In this document: piece by piece, positions 1 through 6,608 of the stretch
Layout: every line of letters starts with the position of its first letter
Position numbering within the stretch: the stretch's first letter is position 1
From: Terriglobales bacterium
GTDB lineage: Bacteria > Acidobacteriota > Terriglobia > Terriglobales > Gp1-AA117
Assembly (NCBI GenBank): GCA_030150795.1
Contig: JASLFF010000368.1
Location: 1 to 8,900 of the forward strand
Direction: 5' to 3'
DNA: 8,900 nucleotides
The notes under the pieces: generated by a model
Databases searched by the model: none
Seen by the model: the letters and a program-made list of their open reading frames with translations, nothing else
What the model was told of the DNA's origin: nothing
Program-made: the position numbers and the translations under genes

Positions 1-206
1 AAATCCGGCGCGAAAGCATCCAGGCGGCTGCGAGATTCCTCAATTGTGAGATTGTCCATTTGCGCATTGACCACCAGCGATTCATGCCCAGCAATGCGCA
101 ATTGATCGGCGGCAAACAGCAACTCTAAAGGGGTGTGCGGGTCATGACAGCCGAAGTAGGTTGAGCCCTTAAAGTCCCAATTGGGATTGAGCAGGGCAAA
201 CTTCAT
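1..206 (-). CDS. B12-binding domain protein, probable radical SAM enzyme (N-terminus only, runs off left edge)
   Basis: The visible 68 residues begin MKFALLNPNWDFKGSTYFGC and continue through a HDPHTPLELLFAADQL stretch and a GHESLVVNAQMDNLTIEE stretch. This is the beta-alpha-beta start typical of the cobalamin-binding (Rossmann) domain found in front of radical SAM domains. The radical SAM CxxxCxxC motif would lie outside the window, so that half of the call is inference. From memory and unverified, it resembles the family named TIGR04295. The start ATG (204-206) overlaps the stop TGA (203-205) of the preceding epimerase gene as ATGA, and a GGGAGG ribosome binding site lies just upstream, so translational coupling is likely. 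It is the fifth gene of the minus-strand sugar cluster; B12-dependent radical SAM enzymes often methylate or rearrange unactivated carbons, which would suit sugar or glycoconjugate tailoring. Confidence 0.7.
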   Translation of the reverse strand, partial: MKFALLNPNWDFKGSTYFGCHDPHTPLELLFAADQLRIAGHESLVVNAQMDNLTIEESRSRLDAFAPD

Positions 207-1312
207 CCCGCCCTCCCGGAAAGTTCAGTGGCCAGCTCAAACGGCGGTAGAGCTATGGCAGCATTACGCCGCCTGGCGAGCATTCCATGGTTCTCTTCCC
301 AGAATCCCTGCAGAAGCCGCAGCGTTTTCTTTAGCCCAATTTCGGGCTTCCAGCCGGTGTCACGCCTGATCTTGGCATTATCAGTGATATAAACCAGTTG
401 GTCGCCAATACGGCGCTCATTGAAAACGCATTCCATGGGCCGTCCGGTCAGCAAAGCAATTTCATCCATCAACTCGAGAAGAGAAACGGAGTTCCGTGGA
501 CCGCCGCCAATGTTGTAAACCTCCGTCCTGGTGGTTTCAATGCTCTGGCGCGCGGCACCGAAGGCACGTATGAGATCGTCTACGCAAAGCACATCGCGAA
601 CCTGCCGGCCATCGCCATAGATAACGACGGGATCTTCCTGCAATGCTGAATAAACAAAGTGGGCCACCCATCCCTGATCTTCCGTGCCAAATTGCCGGGG
701 TCCTGCAATGCACGACATGCGGAAAACAACGGTAGGAATACCGTAGATGCGTCCGAAGTCGCGCACATACTGGTCTGCCGCGCCTTTTGAACAGCCATAA
801 GGAGAATGGAAGTCCAGCGGCTGTGATTCTGAAACGCCCTGCTGCATCGAGATTACATAGCGCTTTCCGCTGATGACCGGCGAACCGAGACCGAGTTCGC
901 CATAAACTTTATTGGTGGAAGTAAACAGGATGAAAGGCCGATTGCCGGATCTGCGCACAGCGTCCAGAACATTGAAGGTCCCGGCCAGATTCACCTCAAA
1001 GTCATGCCGAGGATCGGCTACAGATGTGGTGACAGCGACCTGGGCGGCAAAATGATAGATCTCATTTGCGTGGGCAACGGCTTTTTCCACCTGCCGGGCA
1101 TCGCGAACATCGCCTATGGTTACCTGAAGCCGCCCGGAATTTGCCGCGGCCTTCCTGAGCCATTCCACATTGTGGTGCACACCCGCGCGGGAGAGATTAT
1201 CAAAAATGTGTACCTTCGCATCGGTGGAGGAAAGCAAAGAGTGGGCAAGGTTCGACCCGATAAAGCCTGCTCCTCCAAAAATCAACACCGAGCGGGTATC
1301 CTGCTTCCGCAT
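203..1312 (-). CDS. CDP-paratose 2-epimerase-like (CDP-tyvelose epimerase) extended SDR
   Basis: A 369-residue extended short-chain dehydrogenase/epimerase. In Salmonella the RfbE enzyme interconverts CDP-paratose and CDP-tyvelose by C2 epimerisation of an O-antigen dideoxysugar, using tightly bound NAD in the cytoplasm. Seen here: the NAD-binding GGAGFIG at residues 13-19, FDNLSR at 37-42, STNKVYGE at 132-139, and the catalytic Tyr172/Lys176 inside LDFHSPYGCSKGAADQY. Blocks such as STNKVYG, DFHSPYGCSKGAADQY, GPRQF and DQGW match my memory of RfbE closely, much more than generic UDP-glucose 4-epimerases. The ORF opens at a TTG at 1330, but the ATG at 1310-1312 has a strong AAAGGGGG site 4 nt upstream, so I start there. 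It follows the zinc-ribbon epimerase by 30 nt and overlaps the next gene by 4 nt. No CDP-paratose synthase is present in the window, so the natural substrate may differ. The C-terminal 25 or so residues look non-conserved. Confidence 0.85.
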   Translation of the reverse strand: MRKQDTRSVLIFGGAGFIGSNLAHSLLSSTDAKVHIFDNLSRAGVHHNVEWLRKAAANSGRLQVTIGDVRDARQVEKAVAHANEIYHFAAQVAVTTSVADPRHDFEVNLAGTFNVLDAVRRSGNRPFILFTSTNKVYGELGLGSPVISGKRYVISMQQGVSESQPLDFHSPYGCSKGAADQYVRDFGRIYGIPTVVFRMSCIAGPRQFGTEDQGWVAHFVYSALQEDPVVIYGDGRQVRDVLCVDDLIRAFGAARQSIETTRTEVYNIGGGPRNSVSLLELMDEIALLTGRPMECVFNERRIGDQLVYITDNAKIRRDTGWKPEIGLKKTLRLLQGFWEENHGMLARRRNAAIALPPFELATELSGRAG

Positions 1313-1316
1313 TGGT

Positions 1317-1324
1317 CCCCCTTT
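1317..1324 (-). promoter_or_regulatory. Ribosome binding site deciding the epimerase start at 1312
   Basis: On the minus strand AAAGGGGG ends 4 nt before the ATG at 1310-1312. The longer reading from TTG at 1330 would place this site inside the coding sequence, so the shorter 369-residue protein is preferred. Confidence 0.7.
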
Positions 1325-1342
1325 AATCAAAATTTATTGCGC

Positions 1343-2461
1343 CTAGGCGGTCAAACCAAATTCACTGAGCTGCGCTACCGCTTCAGCGGCGCGGTCCTGC
1401 GGCTGCTGGGAGCACAACCATTCCACCAGATCTTTCAGTCCATTGGCGAAGCGCACCTCAGGCTTATAGCCAAGGAATTTGCGCGCCGCGGAAATGTCCG
1501 CAAAACAGTGGCGGACATCGCCGGCACGATATTTCTGCGTGAGCTCGGCCTCGATTTCAGAATCCATAGCGTGCGCCAGCTCGGCGGCGACTTCACGAAT
1601 CGAAATTGGCTCTCCCGATCCAATGTTCAGCGCCATGCCATCTGCCCAAGAAGATTCCATGGCCAGCAGGTTGGCGCGGACCACGTCTTCCACGCTCACA
1701 AAGTCACGCAACTGCGCTCCATCTTCAAAAATAAGCGGAGGATTGCCGTTCATGAATCGCGAAGCAAAGATTGCCGCCACGCCGGTATAAGGATTGGAGA
1801 GCGCCTGCCGCGTTCCGTAAATGTTGAAATAACGCAACGCCACTGTCGGAAGATCGTACGTGCGCCCAAAGAGCAGGCACATCTCTTCCTGATCTTTTTT
1901 GGAGAGAGCGTAAATCGAGCTGCACTGGAGCGTCTTGGATTCATCAGTGGGTACGGGCGTGAGCGCCTCACCGCAGATGGGACAGCTTGGTTCCCACTGC
2001 TTGAGCCTAAGCTGATCCACTGTGCGCAGTTGCGGCGCAACATCTCCGCATTGCGCGCAAAGATATTTTCCTTCTCCGTAGATTGACATGGACGAAGCCA
2101 GCACCAGCTTCTCCACTCGGCTCTTGCGATCCAGCAGCTGTTGCAGCAGCACCGCGGTACCCTGCGTGTTTGAGCCCATGTAACGCTCAATCTCATACAT
2201 GGACTGGCCTACGCCCACGGCTGCCGCCATATGAAATACTACATCGATACCTGCCAGCGCTCGCCGCACTGCGGCCGAATCCCGAACATCGCCTTGCATG
2301 AATTCAGCGTCTTCAGGCAGATAGTCGGGGATCCCCTCAACATGGACCTGGCCTGTAAGGTTGTCAAAAATGCGAACGTGGTGGCCGCCGGCCAGCAGGG
2401 CGTCTGCCAAGTGCGACCCTACAAAACCTGCTCCGCCGGTGATGAGTATGTTCTTTGCCAT
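1343..2461 (-). CDS. NAD-dependent nucleotide-sugar epimerase with zinc-ribbon insertion (dTDP-L-rhamnose 4-epimerase-like)
   Basis: A 372-residue extended SDR epimerase/dehydratase that would act on a cytoplasmic nucleotide sugar. Seen: NAD motif GGAGFVG at residues 9-15, FDNLTGQVH at 32-40, GDVRD at 57-61, SSMSIYGEG at 123-131, and the catalytic Tyr184 and Lys188 in SSIYALSKKDQE. Between the SIYGEG block and the active site is an insertion with two Cys pairs, C135-x2-C138 and C160-x2-C163, a likely structural zinc ribbon. That insertion, with VGVGQSMYEI, LSNPYTGVAAIFASR and KYRAGDVRHCFADI, is as I recall in proteins annotated dTDP-L-rhamnose 4-epimerase (making dTDP-6-deoxy-L-talose); the exact substrate is uncertain. 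The ORF is open up to 2527, but that would overlap the upstream gene by 64 nt; ATG at 2459-2461 has AGGTAGGA immediately upstream, leaves a 2-nt gap and begins MAKNILITGG as the family does. Confidence 0.85.
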   Translation of the reverse strand: MAKNILITGGAGFVGSHLADALLAGGHHVRIFDNLTGQVHVEGIPDYLPEDAEFMQGDVRDSAAVRRALAGIDVVFHMAAAVGVGQSMYEIERYMGSNTQGTAVLLQQLLDRKSRVEKLVLASSMSIYGEGKYLCAQCGDVAPQLRTVDQLRLKQWEPSCPICGEALTPVPTDESKTLQCSSIYALSKKDQEEMCLLFGRTYDLPTVALRYFNIYGTRQALSNPYTGVAAIFASRFMNGNPPLIFEDGAQLRDFVSVEDVVRANLLAMESSWADGMALNIGSGEPISIREVAAELAHAMDSEIEAELTQKYRAGDVRHCFADISAARKFLGYKPEVRFANGLKDLVEWLCSQQPQDRAAEAVAQLSEFGLTA

Positions 2462-2463
2462 TC

Positions 2464-3378
2464 CTACCTGGCTCCTATCAGAACTTGACTGTCTTTTTTT
2501 GCTGCGGCGTACTTGCGCACGGCCCAAACCGCGAACTCGGCAAAGTCTTCAGCGCGTTTTGGCGGACTCGTATAGTGCGGAGCAATGCCCATGTGCTCCG
2601 GAGTGAAACAGAGCGTCAAAGTAGTATCAAACGGCTCCAGCGCCTGCATCTGGCGATCAAACCATGCTTCAGCGTTTTCACGGTACCAATCCGCCCAGCT
2701 CACGCCGGTACGCAGGTACTTTACGCCCAGACGCTTGAGCCACTCGACGGCGAGATCGAGACGCGGGTCTTCATAATGAAACCATTGGCAGATGCCCATG
2801 CCCCTGGGAAAGGACTCCGCAGCCAGCTTGGGCGAACCGTCTTCCCGCAGAAGCCCCATATAGTAATGGCGATAGTAAGCGCTGCCTTCCGCTTCTTTGT
2901 GCCGTGTTGTGGCCGACCACGTAGCGGGCAGGTCTAGAAGGCTGTACCAGTGCACGCGGTCCACGATCGGCAACAGGATCTCAGCGGTGCGTTGGAGGCC
3001 GAATACCTGCACTTCTTCAGCGCCAAAAGAAGAGACGCCCGCTTCTGAAACCCACACCGGCTTCCCGGTAACAGCACGGATTTCGTCGATCTTTTTGGGC
3101 CAGTCCTGAAGTTGCCAATGGTTCCAGTCCAGAGGAAAGCCGTGTACGGAAACCACATCCACGGCATCCAGCACGCCATAAGAGCCAAGCAACTGAATAA
3201 AATGAGGATCAACGGGAGAAATGCCGCCCAGGGCTATGGGCAGCTCAGGATTCTCCCGGCGAATGGCCTTAGCGGCAGCGATCACCATTTTTGCAAACAT
3301 CTTCCAATCGGGATCGAGCTTGAAATCCCAATGGGAAAGATTGTTTGGCTCATTCCACAACATGACTGCTTCAACCAT
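2464..3378 (-). CDS. Clan-A-type glycoside hydrolase (beta-xylosidase-like) with apparently circularly permuted TIM barrel
   Basis: A 304-residue protein without signal peptide, probably cytoplasmic. Seen: VMLWNEPNN at residues 5-13 with Glu10 as predicted acid/base (Asn-Glu-Pro ends strand 4 of clan A barrels), ALGGISPVDP at 49-58, VVSVHGFPLDW at 75-85, WVSEAG at 109-114 with Glu112 as predicted nucleophile (strand 7), RVHWYSLLDL at 141-150 (strand 8), then GLLREDGSPKLA at 175-186, normally the end of such domains. After that comes MGICQWFHYED (194-204), LKRLGVKYLRTGVSWADW (214-231) and TTLTLCFTPEHMG (252-264), which look like strands 1-3 and their loops, normally N-terminal. The start ATG has AAAGG 7 nt upstream, and only 10 codons separate it from the in-frame TAA of the methyltransferase, so a missing N-terminus cannot be recovered by extension. 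It may trim or transfer a sugar made by the neighbours. The precise GH family is not assigned. Confidence 0.75.
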   Translation of the reverse strand: MVEAVMLWNEPNNLSHWDFKLDPDWKMFAKMVIAAAKAIRRENPELPIALGGISPVDPHFIQLLGSYGVLDAVDVVSVHGFPLDWNHWQLQDWPKKIDEIRAVTGKPVWVSEAGVSSFGAEEVQVFGLQRTAEILLPIVDRVHWYSLLDLPATWSATTRHKEAEGSAYYRHYYMGLLREDGSPKLAAESFPRGMGICQWFHYEDPRLDLAVEWLKRLGVKYLRTGVSWADWYRENAEAWFDRQMQALEPFDTTLTLCFTPEHMGIAPHYTSPPKRAEDFAEFAVWAVRKYAAAKKDSQVLIGAR

Positions 3379-3408
3379 GCATGCACCTTTGAACAGAGCT
3401 GGGCCAGG

Positions 3409-4215
3409 TTACAGGGTGCCCGCTAATTCGTGGTCTAAGAGATATTTCCCGTCGTCCTTGGTGACGTGGGATGGAGCGCAGATCCAGGTTTCCTGCTCAG
3501 GATGAGAGACGATTTGCAGGCCTGAACTGCGCAGCATTCCTTCCATTGCGCCATGATTGGGAATCCACCAGTTGGTGGGATCACCCGCATAATTCTTTTC
3601 AATAAAGTACATACAGGGAAAATCAGGGTCCTTGAATATCTCCATGTTCCAGAAATGATAATCCTCACGCAGCTCCGGACTGGTAAGAGAGCCGCGAATC
3701 ATGGTCTGGAATATCAAGCTATGCCGGACTTTCTTGATGACTTTGTCGAGGGCGAACAAAGGATAGCGCAAATGATAAAAGAGTCCCATAAACAGAACAA
3801 AATCGAATTGCCCGGCAATGGAATCCACGTCATAGACGGAGCACTTGGCAAATTCGATATCCAGCCCCAGAATCTGGGAAGCAAAGCGCGCTTGTTCAAG
3901 GTAACGGTCGTCCACGTCAACGCCCAGGACGCGGCTGGCGCCTCTCTTTTTTAACTCTATGGAATAGAACCCGCCATTGCACCCAATATCAAGAACGCTG
4001 GCGCCTGATAAATCTGCAGGCAGCGCGGGAGCAATGTGCTTCCACTTCACGTTAGGAAAGTCGCCCAGGAAGTGACGTGGCGCAGTCCAAACCCCATTGA
4101 GGTTGATGTTATGGAACCAATCACCTTTTTCTGCGATACGACGTGTGAGTTCCTGATTGCCGTCAAGATTCGGAGCCGCATCGACTCCGAGCATGTTCGC
4201 GCGCGTTGTCACCAT
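3409..4215 (-). CDS. SAM-dependent methyltransferase, CmoB/DUF1698-like (TIGR04290-type by memory)
   Basis: A 268-residue class I methyltransferase. Seen: an N-terminal WFHNINLNGVWTAPRHFLGDFP block (33-54), SAM motif I VLDIGCNGGFYS (74-85), the acidic loop VLGVDVDDRYL (96-106), LFMGLFYHLRYPLFALD (141-157) and an FIEKNYAGDPTNWWIPNH block near the C-terminus. The WFHNI, DIGCNGGFYS and YHLRYP pattern resembles tRNA mo5U34 methyltransferase CmoB, but CmoB proteins are longer and the context is a sugar cluster, so a small-molecule or sugar substrate is more likely. From memory, unverified, this matches the TIGR04290 (Rta_06860) family. It is the first gene of the five-gene minus-strand operon. The ATG at 4213-4215 is the first usable start after an in-frame stop at 4279-4281, but has no Shine-Dalgarno sequence; the next Met is residue 8, also without one. 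A dyad covers the start codon. Confidence 0.8.
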   Translation of the reverse strand: MVTTRANMLGVDAAPNLDGNQELTRRIAEKGDWFHNINLNGVWTAPRHFLGDFPNVKWKHIAPALPADLSGASVLDIGCNGGFYSIELKKRGASRVLGVDVDDRYLEQARFASQILGLDIEFAKCSVYDVDSIAGQFDFVLFMGLFYHLRYPLFALDKVIKKVRHSLIFQTMIRGSLTSPELREDYHFWNMEIFKDPDFPCMYFIEKNYAGDPTNWWIPNHGAMEGMLRSSGLQIVSHPEQETWICAPSHVTKDDGKYLLDHELAGTL

Positions 4216-4230
4216 TGGTTGACTACCAAT
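4214..4230. repeat. Inverted repeat covering the methyltransferase start codon
   Basis: ATTGGT and ACCAAT (6 bp, perfect) are separated by 5 nt (TGACT on the plus strand). On the minus-strand transcript the right arm includes the first two bases of the AUG, so a hairpin would mask the start of the operon's first gene. It could equally be a protein-binding dyad or chance. Confidence 0.4.
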
Positions 4231-4450
4231 TTTCCGCTGTTCTTGCAGCTTACGAGATTTAGACTCGGTGCGAGCTACTTAGGATGTCCTTTAAATTCGG
4301 ATACATGACGCAAAGGATCGGCTTCTCTCTGAACCCGGGCTAAAGGCAGGGGGCCTATGGCGTAAAAAGAGGGAGGAACTGCCATGATGTGCAGCCCACT
4401 CCCACTTCATAAAAACTTTTGGCCCAGCCGCGAGGCGCGCCCTGAAAATG

Positions 4451-4597
4451 CTAGACAGTCCTGCGTCCCGTGACAAGGTTGATAACGGCAACAACCAGAG
4501 CGATCACGAGCAAAAGATGGATCAGACCGCCAGCCACGTGGAATCCCCAGCCCAGAAGCCAAAGGATGATGAGGATTGCGAAAATCGTCCAAAGCAT
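4451..4597 (-). CDS. Small hydrophobic membrane protein, DUF5670/Lmo0937-type (48 aa)
   Basis: The protein begins MLWTIFAILIILWLLGWGFH and ends NLVTGRRTV. It has two hydrophobic stretches, residues 2-18 and about 25-42, separated by HVAGG, with a short basic C-terminus, predicting a two-helix inner-membrane hairpin. The MLWTI..ILxxLWLLG start and GGxIHLLLVIAxxV core are as I remember for the Lmo0937/DUF5670 family of about 50-residue proteins, which has no established biochemical function. ATG at 4595-4597 is preceded by AAGGGG with a 5-nt spacer, a good ribosome binding site; the stop is TAG at 4451-4453. It lies 200 nt downstream of the NtrC-like regulator on the same strand and 235 nt upstream of the methyltransferase. 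The spacing suggests its own promoter, but I see no convincing one. It could be a target of the adjacent regulator (inference). Confidence 0.8.
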   Translation of the reverse strand: MLWTIFAILIILWLLGWGFHVAGGLIHLLLVIALVVAVINLVTGRRTV

Positions 4598-4765
4598 AGA
4601 TACCCCTTCAAATGAGAAAACTCAGACAACCACCAAAAGGTGAGAAGCAGCGTTTCAGGACGGAGTTGTCTCTGGACAATATGTTTTCTGGAAAGCAGGA
4701 CCTTACGGCCAAGCCGGAGAAAACTCCAGCCAGCAGTATTTGGATGCACGCCGACAAAGCAATGC

Positions 4766-4789
4766 GGGCAGGAAAGATTTTTCCTACCC
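4766..4789 (-). terminator. Stem-loop just downstream of the NtrC-like regulator
   Basis: On the minus strand GGGTAGGAAA and TTTCCTGCCC pair over 10 bp (one G-U) around a 4-nt loop AATC, starting 8 nt after the regulator's stop codon (4798-4800). There is no uridine run after it, so it may be a weak or Rho-assisted terminator or a 3' stabilising hairpin. Confidence 0.5.
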
Positions 4790-4797
4790 GGAAATGC

Positions 4798-6261
4798 CTA
4801 ACTTACTGGGGGAGCCGGCGGCGAACCAGGCCAGTGGTTAATCCCATATTCTTTTAGCTTGCGATACAGAGTGGTCTTGCCGATGCCTAGCGCTCGCGCC
4901 GTCATGAGTTTATCGCCATTGAGCTGCCGTAGGGCATCGATAATGGCCTGCTTTTCCAATTCAGCCAGAGTCATAATCCGAGACTGCTTACCTGGCTCCG
5001 CAATCCGCAGGGCCGCCGAGCGTATATGAGGTGGAAAGTCAGTGGCTTGCAATACTGATCCGGCACTCATGGCCACGGCGCGCTCTAGGCAGTTTTCCAG
5101 TTCACGGACGTTCCCTGGCCACTCATACATCTGGAGCAGTTTCAAGGCATCAGGATTGATGGAGTACTGCACTCGCCGGGCTTGGCCAACACGCTCAAGG
5201 AAATTCTCTGCCAAAGGACGAATGTCTTCCTTGCGCTCACGCAATGGGGGCAAGCGAAGTCCCACCACGTTGAGGCGGAAGAAAAGATCTCGGCGGAAGG
5301 TCCCCTGCTGGACCGCTGTCTCCAGATCACGGCTGGTAGAGGCCACAATGCGCACGTCGACAGCAATAGATTTGCCGTTGCCCTGAACCTGAAACTCTCT
5401 TTCCTGCAAGGCGCGAACCAATTTGCCCTGAATATCGAGAGGCATCTCCCCGATCTCATCGAAGAAAATAGTTCCTCCGCTGGCCAGAGCAAACAAGCCT
5501 TCCCTTGATTTTCCAAAGCCGTTGGCTGACTTGATAGGACCAAACAGTTGATTTTCTAAAGCGCCATTGGCCGTGGCCGCGCAATCCACCAGCAGGAAAG
5601 GATGGTCGTGAAAGGGTCCGCTGGCGTGAATGGCCCGCGCAACAGTTTCCTTGCCGCTGCCGCTTTCACCCTGCACTAAAACAGGATGCTTGCTGGTAGC
5701 TACCTTATTGATAATGCGATAAAGCTTCTGCATTTCCGGGCAATGCCCGAGCATGCCGTGATTACCGCCGGGATTGGCTTGTAGATGTTCGCGAGACATG
5801 CGATCCTCCAATGAATTGCGGAGGCGCCCTGCGGCGCGGGTGAGCAGCGCCTTAAGTTCTTCACCTTTGAACGGCTTGCGGATAAAGTCGCACGCGCCAC
5901 TCTTCATGGCGGTAACCACGGAATCAACCGTGGCGTGGCCGCTGACCATAATGATTTCGGTCTGCGGATGCATTTCCTTGAATTTTGCGAGTAGATCGAT
6001 TCCGTCCTGGCTCGACTGGCGGACATCGAGCAGGACCACATCGACAGGCTGCACTTCCATCTGCCGCAACGCGGCGCGGGTATTGTCAGCCGTATAAACC
6101 TTGAATCCCATACTGCCTGCAACTTCCCTGGATAGGTCTCTGGCCCAGCGATCCGCATCGACGATCAATAAGAACAGGGATTCAGCTGGAAAAGTTTCTT
6201 CGCGTGGAATGGCCCGTGCTGCACTCGACATAGATTCCCTTTCCGTTACTCTGGAAGCCAT
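4798..6261 (-). CDS. NtrC-family response regulator (receiver, AAA+, Fis-type HTH) with degenerate GAFTGA loop
   Basis: A 487-residue cytoplasmic transcription regulator. Receiver domain about 30-145: acidic pocket D35/D37, phospho-acceptor Asp79 in VVLLDV, Ser107 and Lys129 in FIRKPF. AAA+ domain about 168-400: Walker A GESGSGKE (198-205), Walker B FFDEIGEM (266-273), FFRLNVV and LPPLRERKEDI with the arginine fingers, and WPGNVRELEN (381-390). C-terminal Fis-type HTH about 430-474 (ALRQLNGDKLMTARALGIGKTTLYRKL). Where NtrC proteins carry GAFTGA for sigma-54 contact, this one has SANGFG at 245-250, so it may not activate sigma-54 promoters. No cognate histidine kinase is nearby. Two starts are possible: ATG 6261 with AAGGA 10 nt upstream, or ATG 6231 (M11) with GGAAAGGGA 4 nt upstream; both keep all domains. 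The C-terminus ends in a Pro-rich tail. Confidence 0.9.
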   Translation of the reverse strand: MASRVTERESMSSAARAIPREETFPAESLFLLIVDADRWARDLSREVAGSMGFKVYTADNTRAALRQMEVQPVDVVLLDVRQSSQDGIDLLAKFKEMHPQTEIIMVSGHATVDSVVTAMKSGACDFIRKPFKGEELKALLTRAAGRLRNSLEDRMSREHLQANPGGNHGMLGHCPEMQKLYRIINKVATSKHPVLVQGESGSGKETVARAIHASGPFHDHPFLLVDCAATANGALENQLFGPIKSANGFGKSREGLFALASGGTIFFDEIGEMPLDIQGKLVRALQEREFQVQGNGKSIAVDVRIVASTSRDLETAVQQGTFRRDLFFRLNVVGLRLPPLRERKEDIRPLAENFLERVGQARRVQYSINPDALKLLQMYEWPGNVRELENCLERAVAMSAGSVLQATDFPPHIRSAALRIAEPGKQSRIMTLAELEKQAIIDALRQLNGDKLMTARALGIGKTTLYRKLKEYGINHWPGSPPAPPVS

Positions 6262-6580
6262 ATATATTCTGTCCTTGGCAAGGAGGGTGACTTCCGGAAT
6301 CGATTCGCGGCGAAAAACACTTAAGGCCCGCGCAAAGTGCGCAAGGTCAGCTCGATTATTCTTCTTTCTTGCTTTAAATAAAGAGGTGCGTGGTCCCCGC
6401 CGCTAACGGTGTCCGCTTTACAAAGTTAACTGCAGTTCGGAAGGTAAACGACCGCTCAAACTTTTTTACGTTTTAGGTTAAAAATTTCCAATTTCAGAAC
6501 ATTGATTACAGAAATCGAAGTAACGATTGACACGATCCTGTTGCGTATTCTCACGCTGTTGTCCAACGGACTACGCTGGC

Positions 6581-6608
6581 TTGACTTGAATAGAAGCCAC
6601 GCGATACC
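6581..6608 (+). promoter_or_regulatory. Candidate sigma-70-type promoter for the SAM hydrolase gene
   Basis: TTGACT (6581-6586) and GATACC (6603-6608) are separated by 16 nt, about 40 nt upstream of the GTG start. The -35 is good (5 of 6), the -10 poor (3 of 6). The -10 lies inside the CGCGA/TCGCG dyad, which could be an operator. Weak prediction. Confidence 0.3.

Noticed and set aside
1004..2086. 360-codon plus-strand open frame across both epimerase genes
   Set aside because: It lies antisense to two strongly conserved SDR genes, spans their junction and shows no recognisable domain; a shadow frame.
2462..2527. Longer N-terminus for the zinc-ribbon epimerase
   Set aside because: It would overlap the hydrolase gene by 64 nt, encodes a basic non-conserved leader, and the internal ATG has a strong ribosome binding site.
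4434..4441. GGCGCGCC palindrome and GC-rich stretch downstream of the 48-residue gene, followed by T5
   Set aside because: I could not draw a convincing stem longer than 4 bp next to the T-run, so it is not called a terminator.
4291..4494. 67-codon minus-strand frame upstream of the methyltransferase
   Set aside because: No family resemblance, overlaps the end of the clear 48-residue membrane protein gene in another frame, and no ribosome binding site was seen.
4407..4592. 61-codon minus-strand frame overlapping the 48-residue membrane protein
   Set aside because: It is another frame of the same DNA; the 48-residue frame has the good ribosome binding site and family-like sequence.
6527..6532. 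Perfect TTGACA as the main -35 box
   Set aside because: At 16-18 nt spacing the downstream hexamers (near CTCACG) do not resemble a -10 box; the TATTCT nearby is only 13 nt away.
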